Both the position numbers and the translations under genes were made by a program. This document shows, one piece after another, positions 44,295-52,829 of a DNA stretch of 53,086 bases; within the stretch, counting starts at the first letter, position 1, and each line of letters opens with the position of its first letter. A model generated the notes under the pieces. It had not been told where the DNA came from, did not search any database, and saw only the letters and a list, made by a program, of their open reading frames with translations. Where the stretch lies: NCBI GenBank assembly GCA_022574295.1, contig JACZSJ010000006.1, positions 1 through 53,086 of the forward strand. The letters run 5' to 3'. The stretch comes from Pseudomonadota bacterium (GTDB taxonomy: Bacteria > Pseudomonadota > Gammaproteobacteria > Eutrophobiales > Eutrophobiaceae).

Positions 44295-45302
44295 CTAGAA
44301 TAATAAATATTCGTAAAATGCTTCACTCCAGTCACCTCGTCGATCCAGCACAAAACGAGTTAATTCTCTGATAATAATATCCGAATTGTCGTGAAGTTCA
44401 TCGTATACGGGGAAATTCATTGCCCTTAGATCTTCCAATGTCTTCGGATTGGCTTCGACAAGCACATTTCTGACTTCAGGTGAATTCATACCCTGCATAA
44501 ATACTTCGTAAGCATCTAGCAAAATATTAAAGCCATTATCATTATTTAACTGATAAACTTTTTCTATTCTTTGCATCGGTGTTAATAAAAGGTGCTCACG
44601 CAGCCAGCCAATTTTATCTTTCTTCTCCTTACTACATTCCCCCAGTAAAAATATTAATGCAGCAAACATGGGAATTCGACTATTGCGTAACTTGGTATTA
44701 CGCATATGCCAACTATCAATCGGGTCATTTGATAAATCAAACTGATGCCATGCACAGTAAGATCTGAAATAGCGAATTAAATCATTGAGCAGATAAACCC
44801 ATTCCTTTTTCTGATCGTGAATCAGAAACCCTGCAGCATAACGTTCCAGCAATCCTTGCATTAAGCTCTGAAAATTATCCTCCCCATAGACAGGTTTGGC
44901 ATCAAGTAATACCTGCATCCGCTTACCGAAAATATTTTTGTCATCTGCAATCAAGCCCAAGGTACTGTAATCACAAATCTGACCATGGCTTGCTGGCGTT
45001 ACATAGATACCGCTTGATTTTGGTAGAGGTAACCCGAGTGGCTCCAGCGCATCCCAGACTGCCTGCATAGCCTTCTGACAACGAGAAGGCTCATGAATCG
45101 CTTCATCATTAACCAATACAATGAGATCGCAATCAGAATGCGCCATCCCTTCAAGACGGCCCAGCGAACCAGAGACGGCTGCAATCGACACATCAGGTGC
45201 TATATCTGCCAAGGGCAAAAGACGCTTCTGCATTTGTTCCAACATATTATTGGACCAGTTGTGTGCATAAGTGAGTGTTGGGTGTTCTTGGGGATTAAGC
45301 AT
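44295..45302 (-). CDS. Nucleotidyltransferase-domain protein of unknown function
   Basis: A 335-residue soluble protein with a minimal nucleotidyltransferase motif at about 40-65: AVSGSLGRLEGMAHSDCDLIVL, i.e. Gly-Ser followed by Asp57-x-Asp59, the metal-binding pair, so it is probably catalytically competent. The remaining 250 residues are helical (LLNDLIRYFRSYCAWHQFDL, FAALIFLLGECSK). Possible roles are nucleotidylation of a protein, RNA or small molecule; the GlnD/DUF294-type architecture is only loosely recalled. Convergent with msrA (6 bp apart). Confidence 0.8.
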   Translation of the reverse strand: MLNPQEHPTLTYAHNWSNNMLEQMQKRLLPLADIAPDVSIAAVSGSLGRLEGMAHSDCDLIVLVNDEAIHEPSRCQKAMQAVWDALEPLGLPLPKSSGIYVTPASHGQICDYSTLGLIADDKNIFGKRMQVLLDAKPVYGEDNFQSLMQGLLERYAAGFLIHDQKKEWVYLLNDLIRYFRSYCAWHQFDLSNDPIDSWHMRNTKLRNSRIPMFAALIFLLGECSKEKKDKIGWLREHLLLTPMQRIEKVYQLNNDNGFNILLDAYEVFMQGMNSPEVRNVLVEANPKTLEDLRAMNFPVYDELHDNSDIIIRELTRFVLDRRGDWSEAFYEYLLF

Positions 45303-45352
45303 GTCTTATGGTCGAAATTTTTTAATTTACACTTTTAAATACAGTAAATAAG

Positions 45353-45374
45353 AAAACCACCTAAAAAGGGTGGC
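45353..45374 (-). terminator. Terminator of tRNA-Arg
   Basis: On the minus strand GCCACC-CTTTTTA-GGTGG followed by TTTTC just beyond the tRNA CCA end. A short stem, but well placed and T-rich. Confidence 0.65.
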
Positions 45375-45383
45375 TTTAGTAAT

Positions 45384-45460
45384 TGGCGCGCCCGACAGGA
45401 TTCGAACCTGTGACCTTTGGTTTCGGAAACCAACACTCTATCCAACTGAGCTACGGGCGC
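45384..45460 (-). tRNA. tRNA-Arg (anticodon CCG)
   Basis: Complete cloverleaf on the minus strand: acceptor GCGCCCG/CGGGCGC, D-arm with GCTCAGTTGGATAGAGT, anticodon stem TTGGT/ACCAA with loop TTCCGAA (anticodon CCG, reading CGG), T-arm ACAGG-TTCGAAT-CCTGT, discriminator G, CCA encoded. 77 nt. Confidence 0.96.
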
Positions 45461-45597
45461 ATTTAAATCAATTCCTGTTTATTTATATCGATGTAACCTC
45501 AGGCAGTGCTTCGCACTGCTCACTCTAGTCGCTCCCGGCTCCATGCCTACCACGACACTTGTGCATCCTGCACATCGTCCAACTGAGCTACGGGCGC
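45441..45597 (-). repeat. Duplicated 20-bp 5' end of tRNA-Arg flanking an inserted repeat
   Basis: TCCAACTGAGCTACGGGCGC (the 5' end of the tRNA gene, plus-strand view) occurs in the tRNA at 45441-45460 and again at 45578-45597, in the same orientation. The 117 bp between hold a palindrome TGTGCA-tcc-TGCACA (45560-45574) and sequence similar to part of the repeat at 51378-51565 (the ATGGAGCCG segment). It looks like a truncated second tRNA copy created by insertion or tandem duplication; no functional second tRNA is possible. Confidence 0.7.
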
Positions 45598-45646
45598 TTG
45601 TTTTTCTCACGATACAAAAAGAGTACCTTTTCATCCATCTGGCGTC

Positions 45647-45687
45647 TATACCCAAACTACCTGAATATATGAAGTTTTCTCAGGCTA
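45647..45687. repeat. TATACCC repeat, degenerate copy 3
   Basis: TATACCCAAACTACCTGAATATATG matches the left arm of the repeat family exactly for its first 16 bases, then diverges. A separate palindrome ACAGGTATACTACCTGT follows at about 45693. The location is the upstream region of the cytochrome c5-like gene, so it may contain that gene's promoter. Confidence 0.55.
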
Positions 45688-45776
45688 TAAGTACAGGTAT
45701 ACTACCTGTAATAAGAATTACAACGTATTAAAATATAAGCTCATTCTTTGAGCTGTTGGTCACTGGAGAATAAAAA

Positions 45777-46277
45777 ATGAGTCTAGAACAAGATAAAGCT
45801 TTTTTTAAGAATTTTGCATTCGTCCTGATTGGATTGTCCGTGCTGATGGTGACTTTTATGGTACTGGGAGCAATGTTTGGAGGTGGGGATGACATATCGG
45901 CGAGCAATACTGCTGCAGTCATGGAAAACACTGCTCCAGTTGCCAAAGTACAAATAGAAGGGGATGAACCGGAAGCCCCGGCCATGGAGGAAAGTACTGA
46001 AATGGCGGCAGCTGAAGAAGAACATGTAGGTAAAACGGCCTATGGCAGCATATGTGTTGCATGTCATGGCTCCGGCATCCCAGGCATTCCACAGTTAGGG
46101 GATGCTGCTGCCTGGGCTCCTCGTATAGCACAAGGTAATGACATACTCTACGAACATGCAATCAACGGCTACACCGGCAGTTCAGGCATGCCGATGCCAG
46201 CGAAGGGCGGTAACCCAAGTCTCAGCGATGATGATGTGAAGGCAGCAGTTGATTACATTGTGTCTAGCAGTCAATAG
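45777..46277 (+). CDS. Cytochrome c5-like membrane-anchored monohaem protein
   Basis: A 166-residue protein with an uncleaved membrane anchor (about 12-38, FAFVLIGLSVLMVTFMVLGAMF), an acidic Ala/Glu-rich linker (about 40-85) and a class I cytochrome domain with haem site CVACHG (about 97-102) and Met ligand in SGMPMPAKGG. The C-terminal VKAAVDYIVSSSQ is typical of cytochrome c5. It probably carries electrons in the periplasm at the outer face of the inner membrane. Not in an operon with neighbours. Confidence 0.92.
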   Translation: MSLEQDKAFFKNFAFVLIGLSVLMVTFMVLGAMFGGGDDISASNTAAVMENTAPVAKVQIEGDEPEAPAMEESTEMAAAEEEHVGKTAYGSICVACHGSGIPGIPQLGDAAAWAPRIAQGNDILYEHAINGYTGSSGMPMPAKGGNPSLSDDDVKAAVDYIVSSSQ

Positions 46278-46320
46278 AACTTTATGCGTTCTATATTGAA
46301 AATCAAATAATTAATTTGGC

Positions 46321-47421
46321 TTACTCTCTTAACGCCTTTTGATAGGCTTCATCGGACATCTTGCTCCAGTCTTTGTAACTCTCACTGAATGTCGTATAAG
46401 CATCATATATTTTTTTGAATTTAGCATTTTTAGACGCCTCTTCGTCCAATGTTTCCCGGGTTAGACGTTTTAATTCTGCCAATACTTCTGCTGGGAATTC
46501 CAGTACTTCAACATTTTTTTTCGAGCGCAATTCTTTCAACGATGCCTGATTATGAAATTCCATTTGTGTATAGATCCATCCGCCCACAGCCGCAGCGGTT
46601 GTCTCAACCATCAATTGTAAGTCCTTCGGCAATTGCGCCCAGGCGTGACTATTAATCATCAACTCAAACTCCGTCCCCGGTTCATGCCAGCCCGGGAAGT
46701 AATAATATTTTGCTGCCCGATCCAGGCCGAGGCGCATATCGTGAAATGGTCCTACCCACTCAGTCGCATCAATCATTCCTCTTTCCAACGCGGTATAGAC
46801 CTCACTGCCTGCTAGCAATACAGGGTTGCCTCCAGCACGTTTGAATACCTTGCCCCCCAGCCCCGGGATCCGCATACGTAAACCTTTAATATCATCGAGG
46901 GATTCAATCTTTTTATTAAACCAGCCGCCCATTTGTACGCCCGTGTTCCCCATCGGCATTGGCACCAGATTAAAGGGCGCATAGACCTCCTTCCAGAGAT
47001 CCAGGCCACCACCATGATATAGCCAGGCATTCATCCCTTTTGCGGTCATACCAAACGGGACTGACGAAAAAAATTGCGCTTCAGGGACCTTGCCTGCCCA
47101 ATAATAGGGCGAACCATGACCCATCTCTATCGTTCCCTGTGACACGGCATCAAAAACTTGTAAAGGTGGGACCAACTCGCCCCCCGCATAGACATGAATA
47201 TCTAAACGACCCTGACTCATGATTTTCACATCTGCTGCGAATTTCTCGGCACCTTCCTGGAAGATGGGAAAATTGGGTGGCCAGGTTGTCACCATTTTCC
47301 ATTTAAACATTTGATGATTCGCTTCGTGTATACCTGCCGAAGTCTCTCCGCTATCGCTTCCTCCGCACGCTGCAAGTAAAAGACATAAACTAAAAAATAT
47401 TATTCGAGATTGTTTGAACAT
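46321..47421 (-). CDS. TRAP transporter substrate-binding lipoprotein, TakP-like
   Basis: A 366-residue DctP-family solute-binding protein. Lipoprotein signal with lipobox LLAACG (Cys19); mature region includes WKMVTTWPPNFPIFQEGAEKFA, VSQGTIEMGHGSPYYW, GIRMRIPGLGG-type and the Arg/Trp motif in TALERGMIDATEWVGPFHD. Closest recalled group is the 2-oxo-acid-binding TakP/lactate-type P subunits. No DctQ or DctM genes flank it, so its membrane partners lie elsewhere or it has another role. uvrD lies 36 bp upstream on the same strand, close enough for read-through. Confidence 0.9.
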   Translation of the reverse strand: MFKQSRIIFFSLCLLLAACGGSDSGETSAGIHEANHQMFKWKMVTTWPPNFPIFQEGAEKFAADVKIMSQGRLDIHVYAGGELVPPLQVFDAVSQGTIEMGHGSPYYWAGKVPEAQFFSSVPFGMTAKGMNAWLYHGGGLDLWKEVYAPFNLVPMPMGNTGVQMGGWFNKKIESLDDIKGLRMRIPGLGGKVFKRAGGNPVLLAGSEVYTALERGMIDATEWVGPFHDMRLGLDRAAKYYYFPGWHEPGTEFELMINSHAWAQLPKDLQLMVETTAAAVGGWIYTQMEFHNQASLKELRSKKNVEVLEFPAEVLAELKRLTRETLDEEASKNAKFKKIYDAYTTFSESYKDWSKMSDEAYQKALRE

Positions 47422-47456
47422 AATGTTTCCTGCTTTTTTTATTCTTTTGAATTTTC

Positions 47457-49634
47457 TCAGGCAGTTTCCAGATTAGCGTATTCTGCCACCAACCATTTAC
47501 TCCCTGCCTGTTCGAAATTGACCTGAACTCGTGTGTTTCCCCCTGATCCCTCCAGATTCAGGATGACACCCTCGCCAAATTTCGCATGAGATACCCTTTG
47601 CCCTAACGTATAAGTCCCCTTGTCTGCATCAGACCCTGCAGTGACAACGCCACCTTGTTTTGTCCTGACAAACATTGGTTCGACAATCGATCCTCCCATA
47701 CGCACTTCGTTGATCAACTCCGCAGGTAGCTCGTTAATAAAACGTGAGGGTTGCGGATAGTAATCCTGTCCATGCAAACGCCGATGCTGCGTATAAGTTA
47801 TTGTCAGTGCCTTTTCTGCACGGGTAATGCCAACATAACAGAGTCGTCTTTCCTCTTCTAACTGTGTCAAATCTCCCATACTGCGCTGATGTGGGAACAG
47901 ACCTTCCTCCATGCCAACCAGATAGACATTAGGAAATTCCAGACCCTTGGCAGAATGTAAGGTCATTAAATTTACGCAATCAGAGTGAGCATCTGCCTGA
48001 GTTTCACCTGACTCTAGCGCAGCGTGGGCAAGAAATGCCTGCAAGGGCTCCATCCCCTCCAGTTCCTCATCCTCTGCATTAAACTCACCTGCGGCGGTAA
48101 CGAGCTCTTCCATGTTTTCGATACGTGCCAACCCACGTTCGCCCTTTTCTTTACGATAATGCTCAATCAGTCCACTGACCTTAATCACGTTATCAACTGC
48201 TTCATCCAAAGGCAGTCCTTTGTTACCACCCATATGTGTGATCAACTGAGCAAAAACTTCTAACGCATTCAAGGCACGTGCACTTAATGATTTATCTCGT
48301 AAAATACTTTGCGCTGCTTGCCACAATGAACATTTTTCCTGACGGGAAATACTTCTTAGTTCTTCGACGGTACGTTGGCCGATCCCTCGGGTGGGGGTAT
48401 TAATAATACGTTCAAATGAGACATCGTCATCCTGGAACGTTGACAGCCGCACATAGGCCAGGGCATCTTTTATTTCAGCACGTTCATAGAAACGCATACC
48501 ACCGTAAACACGATAGGGAATGCTGACACGCATCAGTGCCTCTTCAATGACACGAGACTGGGCACTAACACGATATAAAACGGCACTGTCTTTGTAATGA
48601 CCTGTTTTGCACTGCCAGTCCGAGATTTGTTCAACCACATAGCGGGCTTCATCATGTTCATTATAGCCGTTGTATAAAGCGATCTTCTCGCCACTCTCAC
48701 CCTCCGTCCACAACCGCTTGCCAAGACGTGAATTATTATTGGTAATCAGTGCATTGGCTGCATTCAATATATTTGCGGTTGAACGATAATTTTGTTCGAG
48801 CTTGATCAACAGAGGGTTTGAAAAATCCTTTTTAAATTGTTGCATGTTCTCGACACGCGCACCTCGCCAGCTATAGATCGACTGATCGTCATCGCCAACC
48901 GCAAACAGATTCCCCTTATCGCCGATCAGCAATCTCAACCAGGCGTATTGCAGGGAATTGGTATCCTGGAACTCATCGACCAATACATATTTGAAACGCT
49001 GACGATATTGTTCCAGAATATTTTTCTGATCACGAAATAGCTCATGCGCGCGTAGTAACAGTTCAGCAAAATCGACGACCCCGGAACGGTTGCAGACATC
49101 TTCATAGGCCTGATAGATCCGAATCATCCGGTACAGGGTCTGATCACCGTGATCATCAATATGTTGTGGCCTTAATCCTTCATCCTTTCGTGCATTGATA
49201 AACCATTGCACTTCTCTTGGGGGGAAACTCGACTCGTCTATTTCCATGGCGCGAAGCACACGACGAATGGTGCGGTACTGATCATCACTGTCCAGTATGG
49301 TGAAACTCTGAGGCAGGCCGGCTTCTTGCCAATGCGCGCGCAGGATGCGATGGGTCAGCCCATGAAAAGTCCCCACCCACATGCCCCCCGCAGGGGCATC
49401 TAATAATGTTTCAATACGCGAACGCATTTCAGCCGCAGCCTTGTTGGTGAAGGTCACTGCCATGATGCCAAAAGGACTGGACTGGCCGGTTTGTATGTAC
49501 CAGGCGATGCGATGCACCAGTACGCGTGTTTTCCCGCTGCCGGCACCTGCCAGTACCATGATATTTCCGGGAGGCGCAGCAACGGCTTCACGTTGAGATT
49601 CATTCAGGGTATCTAAAACCAGAGAAACATCCAT
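47457..49634 (-). CDS. uvrD: DNA helicase II UvrD
   Basis: SF1A 3'-5' helicase of nucleotide-excision and mismatch repair. The chosen start ATG at 49634 gives MDVSLVLDTLNESQREAVAAP, as in E. coli; an earlier in-frame ATG at 49673 would add 13 residues encoded partly by the neighbouring repeat and is unlikely. Motifs: Q motif NESQREA, Walker A AGAGSGKTRVL (about 31-41), TFTNKAAAEM, DEFQDTN, GDDDQSIYSWRGA, LEQNYRST, LMTLHSAKGLEF, VGITRAEK. C-terminal Tudor-like region included; 725 residues. Confidence 0.97.
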   Translation of the reverse strand: MDVSLVLDTLNESQREAVAAPPGNIMVLAGAGSGKTRVLVHRIAWYIQTGQSSPFGIMAVTFTNKAAAEMRSRIETLLDAPAGGMWVGTFHGLTHRILRAHWQEAGLPQSFTILDSDDQYRTIRRVLRAMEIDESSFPPREVQWFINARKDEGLRPQHIDDHGDQTLYRMIRIYQAYEDVCNRSGVVDFAELLLRAHELFRDQKNILEQYRQRFKYVLVDEFQDTNSLQYAWLRLLIGDKGNLFAVGDDDQSIYSWRGARVENMQQFKKDFSNPLLIKLEQNYRSTANILNAANALITNNNSRLGKRLWTEGESGEKIALYNGYNEHDEARYVVEQISDWQCKTGHYKDSAVLYRVSAQSRVIEEALMRVSIPYRVYGGMRFYERAEIKDALAYVRLSTFQDDDVSFERIINTPTRGIGQRTVEELRSISRQEKCSLWQAAQSILRDKSLSARALNALEVFAQLITHMGGNKGLPLDEAVDNVIKVSGLIEHYRKEKGERGLARIENMEELVTAAGEFNAEDEELEGMEPLQAFLAHAALESGETQADAHSDCVNLMTLHSAKGLEFPNVYLVGMEEGLFPHQRSMGDLTQLEEERRLCYVGITRAEKALTITYTQHRRLHGQDYYPQPSRFINELPAELINEVRMGGSIVEPMFVRTKQGGVVTAGSDADKGTYTLGQRVSHAKFGEGVILNLEGSGGNTRVQVNFEQAGSKWLVAEYANLETA

Positions 49635-49664
49635 GGCGAGAGATTTTAACAAACCTTCGGCCTT

Positions 49665-49834
49665 TATACCCAAACTACTTGGAAATGCAGGATTCAGAGT
49701 TCAGAGTGACAGTCAGAGCAACGCGCAGTGAATGACTAGTCCTTCATAAGAGTTGCAACGCTGCACTGGCTGCCGCAGGGCAAGGTGACCTATCGTCTCG
49801 CTGAAACCTATATTTTCCAAGTAGTTTGGGTATA
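49665..49834. mobile_element. 170-bp MITE-like element with perfect 21-bp terminal inverted repeats
   Basis: Left end 49665-49685 (TATACCCAAACTACTTGGAA plus A) is an exact inverted copy of the right end 49814-49834. The 128-bp interior has no gene. Ends in TATA on both sides, consistent with a TA target as used by IS630-type transposases, so a non-autonomous element is likely. It fills most of the 247-bp uvrD-pmbA gap and lies only 30 bp from the uvrD start. Shorter relatives lie at 3647, 29088 and 45647. Confidence 0.85.
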
Positions 49835-49881
49835 CGGATGTTAATATTCGCCCTTATTTTTCAACCGGGTTAAATACACGA

Positions 49882-51219
49882 ATGAGTTGTCGTACAGAAC
49901 AGGAAACCAAAGAACTCTCAGGAATCATCCTGAACATTCTCGAAGAGGCCAAAAAACAGGGGGCCACAGCAGCAGAAGCAGACATTGGTACCGGTGCCGG
50001 GCTAACTGTCACAACACGGCTGGGTGAAGTAGAAAAGATAGAACATGAACGAGACAAAGGCCTCGGCGTCACTGTCTTTATCGGCAACAAAAAAGGCAAT
50101 GCCAGCAGCTCTGATTTTGCTGAGGATGCGATCAAAGAAACGGTTACAGCGGCCTGTAATATTGCCAAATTTACCAGTGAAGACGAGTTCGCCGGTCTAC
50201 CGGATGCTGAACTCATGGCAACAGAATCCCCTGATCTGGATCTGTATCATCCCTGGGAGATCTCTGCAGAGGATGCCATTCAGCTGGCCGTTGAATGTGA
50301 AGCTATCGCCAGAAGCGAAGATAAACGTATCAATAATTCTGATGGCACCTCTGTCAGTACTTATTCCGGCAATCATTTTTATGGCAATTCGCATGGCTTT
50401 ATTGATGGCTGGCACTGGTCAAGTCACACCATTGATTGCACAGTCATCGCAGAAACCAGTCACGGAATGCAGCGAGATGGCTGGTATAGCAAGGCCCGCA
50501 ATAAAAATAATCTGCAAAATATTCATGATATTGCCAAAGAAGCTGCAAAGAGAACAACACAGCGTCTGGATGCAAAAAAATTATCCACCAGACAATGCCC
50601 GGTGATCTTTGAAGCCCCGGTTGCCTCTGGCTTGTTTTCCGCATTTGTGACCGCGATCTCCGGTGGCAGTCTTTATCGCAAGGCCAGCTTCCTGCTGGAT
50701 AAAATAGATGAACAGATATTTGCCGACCATATTCATATCCATGAACAACCCCATCTGCAAGGGGCCCTCGGCAGTGCACCCTTTGACAATGAAGGCCTTG
50801 CGACAAAAAACCGTGATCTGATCGTTGATGGCATCTTGCAGGGTTATGTACTCAGTAGCTATTCTGCAAGAAAGCTTGGCCTAAAACCTACCGCCAACGC
50901 AGGCGGCGTGCATAACCTCACCATTGACACCAGTGAACACGATCTGGATGCGCTGATCAAACAAATGGATACTGGTTTATTCATCACCGATATGATTGGC
51001 TTCGGCGTCAATCAAATTACCGGAGACTACTCACGCGGTGCTTCTGGTTTTTGGGTTGAGAACGGCGAACTTCAGTATCCAGTCGAAGAGATCACCGTCG
51101 CTGGTAATCTCACTGAAATGTACAAACAAATAGTTCACATCGGAAACGATATTGATCCGCGTGGAAATATTCTCACTGGATCGGTTTTGATTGAGAATAT
51201 GATGATCGCAGGGGAGTAG
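49882..51219 (+). CDS. pmbA: Metalloprotease subunit PmbA/TldE
   Basis: Partner of TldD in a heteromeric metalloprotease that trims peptides (microcin precursors, antitoxin CcdA in E. coli). 445 residues; family signatures are ADIGTGAGLTVTTRLGEVEKIEHERDKGLGV near the N-terminus, and GVHNLTID, GFGVNQITGDYSRGASGFWVENGE near the C-terminus. The zinc motif HExxxH belongs to TldD and is not expected here. tldD is not in the window. Start supported by the family N-terminus after about 20 residues. Confidence 0.95.
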   Translation: MSCRTEQETKELSGIILNILEEAKKQGATAAEADIGTGAGLTVTTRLGEVEKIEHERDKGLGVTVFIGNKKGNASSSDFAEDAIKETVTAACNIAKFTSEDEFAGLPDAELMATESPDLDLYHPWEISAEDAIQLAVECEAIARSEDKRINNSDGTSVSTYSGNHFYGNSHGFIDGWHWSSHTIDCTVIAETSHGMQRDGWYSKARNKNNLQNIHDIAKEAAKRTTQRLDAKKLSTRQCPVIFEAPVASGLFSAFVTAISGGSLYRKASFLLDKIDEQIFADHIHIHEQPHLQGALGSAPFDNEGLATKNRDLIVDGILQGYVLSSYSARKLGLKPTANAGGVHNLTIDTSEHDLDALIKQMDTGLFITDMIGFGVNQITGDYSRGASGFWVENGELQYPVEEITVAGNLTEMYKQIVHIGNDIDPRGNILTGSVLIENMMIAGE

Positions 51220-51255
51220 GGGTAGTTTTTTCTGATTTGTTTCTAATTTAACGCA

Positions 51256-51303
51256 TGGTTTCGCCTTTGACCGGCATTCGTCATACCGGTCTTGAGCCGG
51301 TAT
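51256..51303. repeat. Short direct repeat and perfect hairpin after pmbA
   Basis: TGGTTTCGCCTTTGACCGGC (51256-51275) recurs with one change at 51378-51397. Just after the first copy is a hairpin ATACCGG-TCTTGAG-CCGGTAT (51283-51303). This resembles common dispersed intergenic repeats of gammaproteobacteria and may act as the pmbA transcription end. Confidence 0.6.
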
Positions 51304-51377
51304 CCAGTAAACAAAATCTTCTTTCATACTTGCTTAGTAATCCAGTATTCTGATAAGAGCAGTTGTCTTTTAATATT

Positions 51378-51565
51378 TGGTTTCGCCTTTAACCGGCGAG
51401 GTACTTCTTTTTTGCTTGTCCAAAAATGAAGTACCCAAGAAAAAAAGACACTCCGATATCATGTCCTGCGGATACCCTCGTCAGTCAGCAGTGTTTACGG
51501 GTACGCACCTACATAACATCCTGTCATGGAGCCGCTTATCTGCACGTCCTGTGCAGATATCCCTA
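51378..51565. repeat. Dispersed hairpin repeat, copy A
   Basis: Contains hairpins GGTACTTC...GAAGTACC (51400-51435) and ATCTGCAC-gtcct-GTGCAGAT (51538-51558), and the directly repeated TTTCGCCTTTAACCGGC end. Read on the minus strand the order TTCTTGG-GTACTTC...GAAGTAC-CTCGCCGG...AAAGGCGAAACC parallels the plus-strand end of the window (TTCTTGG-TTACTTC...AAGTAA-CTCACCG...AAAAGGTGAAGCC), so copies A and B are inverted relative to each other. Confidence 0.6.
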
Positions 51566-51674
51566 TCACTACTTCCTTCCTCGGCACGATATAAGGGGTT
51601 TTAAAAAAGCGCCCCAATAAAAATTGTCTATACTAAAACGGTTCTCAATACCAAAGAACAATGGAGTTTTCACC

Positions 51675-51731
51675 ATGCCTACTTTAATTACCTATGACAC
51701 TTTATCGGACAAACAGTCCCTTAAAATATAG
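51675..51731 (+). CDS. Very short ORF with good ribosome site, possible gene remnant
   Basis: ATG-to-TAG frame of 18 codons (MPTLITYDTLSDKQSLKI) preceded by GGAG eight bases upstream. The beginning recalls the N-terminus of short coiled-coil proteins that open with M.TITFDTHKF, so it is probably the truncated 5' end of such a gene rather than a functional peptide. Weak evidence. Confidence 0.25.
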   Translation: MPTLITYDTLSDKQSLKI

Positions 51732-51744
51732 TTATGTGAATACT

Positions 51745-52329
51745 ATGAAAGTGAACGCCCTTACACAGAGGCACTTCTTGATTCCTTTTTATGGCCTCAT
51801 TATTACTATCGCATCAGCTTGTTCCGATGGCTCTAAGCACGTCGTGATAAGTTTGCCTAAAGAGCATTTGAGCAGTACTCCGGCGGGATTATGGTTACTG
51901 TCTTTTGACCTTGATTACTCACAAGGAGCAAAGCGCCTAAAATTACAAGTACGGGATAACCTAGAAAAAAACGGGACATTAGTAGACAAGTTTATCTATC
52001 AATCTGGAGCTAATAAGGTTGGCGCGAAAATTTGGGAATATAAGGGCAACAAATTTAGAGAAGAGCATTACAGCGGGGGCATTTGGGAAGGTCCTAACGT
52101 CGTTTCTTTCCAGAAATATTACAACGGTGGCCCGGCGGAGAATCTTTGGATAACTGTTGAATTCAGTGAAGGCGTTCCATATTCGGAATTATTGCCAAAA
52201 CACTACATGCAGTTAGAGCAAAATAGAAAGCATGAGCATTCCGCAACTGTAGAATCGGAATTGGACCAAGGAAGGAGGCTCTTCTTGTTCGGCTATGGTG
52301 CTATGTGCAAGAGAATCTCCCTGTTCTAA
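51745..52329 (+). CDS. Putative lipoprotein of unknown function
   Basis: From ATG at 51745 a 194-residue protein begins with a signal ending in a lipobox-like IASAC (Cys27), then a soluble region with charged beta-type segments (GLWLLSFDLDYSQGAKRLKLQV; KVGAKIWEYKGNKFREEHYSGG). An in-frame ATG at 51694 would add 17 residues and hide the signal, so the inner start is preferred, though its ribosome site is weak. I do not recognise the family. Composition is AT-rich and the gene lies in the repeat-rich tail, suggesting acquired DNA. The next gene follows 22 bp later and may be co-transcribed. Confidence 0.6.
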   Translation: MKVNALTQRHFLIPFYGLIITIASACSDGSKHVVISLPKEHLSSTPAGLWLLSFDLDYSQGAKRLKLQVRDNLEKNGTLVDKFIYQSGANKVGAKIWEYKGNKFREEHYSGGIWEGPNVVSFQKYYNGGPAENLWITVEFSEGVPYSELLPKHYMQLEQNRKHEHSATVESELDQGRRLFLFGYGAMCKRISLF

Positions 52330-52351
52330 GTTTAGAAATATCTAATAAGCT

Positions 52352-52810
52352 ATGAAGTGGGCAGAATTATTTTGTGATGAAGTAACTGCAAAAGGCGTCA
52401 TTTGTGATATTTCAATCCGAGTTAACGGATGGCCAGAAACGATGCTTGTTGGTGGAAATAAGTGTTTCAGTAAATCGGTAACGTTCAATACAGATCGTTC
52501 GTTATATTTTCAAGGAGTTGATCCAAAGAAATTATCGGAGTCTGGTGATTATGTGCTTATTTGTGGTGGGCATGGAGATAGCCTGCGCGACATTTTTATT
52601 ATACCTTGGCACGAATTCTTTGAAATGCTCAGTCATGGTGAGCCGGTAAATACCTATCGTTATCCCAAAGAATATTGGCAATACAAATTTAAAATCCAAC
52701 AAAACAAAGGTAGTTGGTATTTCTCTGTACAAGGCTTTGTAGGCAAGAGCGTTAATATATCTAACAGGAGGTACAGTATTGAGGAAGCAATCAATATGTT
52801 CCAACGGTGA
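52352..52810 (+). CDS. Unknown protein, 152 aa, in accessory region
   Basis: A soluble protein starting MKWAELFCDEVTAKGV with no signal peptide. Notable segments are GDYVLICGGHGDSLRDIFIIPWHEFFEML (about 66-94) and YWQYKFKIQ...WYFSVQGF. The strand-rich pattern with scattered acids and Trp could belong to a restriction-endonuclease-like or sensory fold, but I cannot identify it and no catalytic motif is convincing. It sits between two inverted copies of a dispersed repeat together with the preceding lipoprotein gene. Confidence 0.6.
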   Translation: MKWAELFCDEVTAKGVICDISIRVNGWPETMLVGGNKCFSKSVTFNTDRSLYFQGVDPKKLSESGDYVLICGGHGDSLRDIFIIPWHEFFEMLSHGEPVNTYRYPKEYWQYKFKIQQNKGSWYFSVQGFVGKSVNISNRRYSIEEAINMFQR

Positions 52811-52829
52811 GGCATGGATTGAATATGCA

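Noticed and set aside
45919-46161. Minus-strand frames opposite the cytochrome c5-like gene
   Set aside because: Antisense shadows of a gene with a clear CVACHG haem site; His/Cys-rich content is an artefact of the opposite strand.
49635-49673. N-terminal extension of UvrD from ATG 49673
   Set aside because: It would run into the terminal inverted repeat of the mobile element and add residues absent from UvrD; MDVS at 49634 matches the family start.
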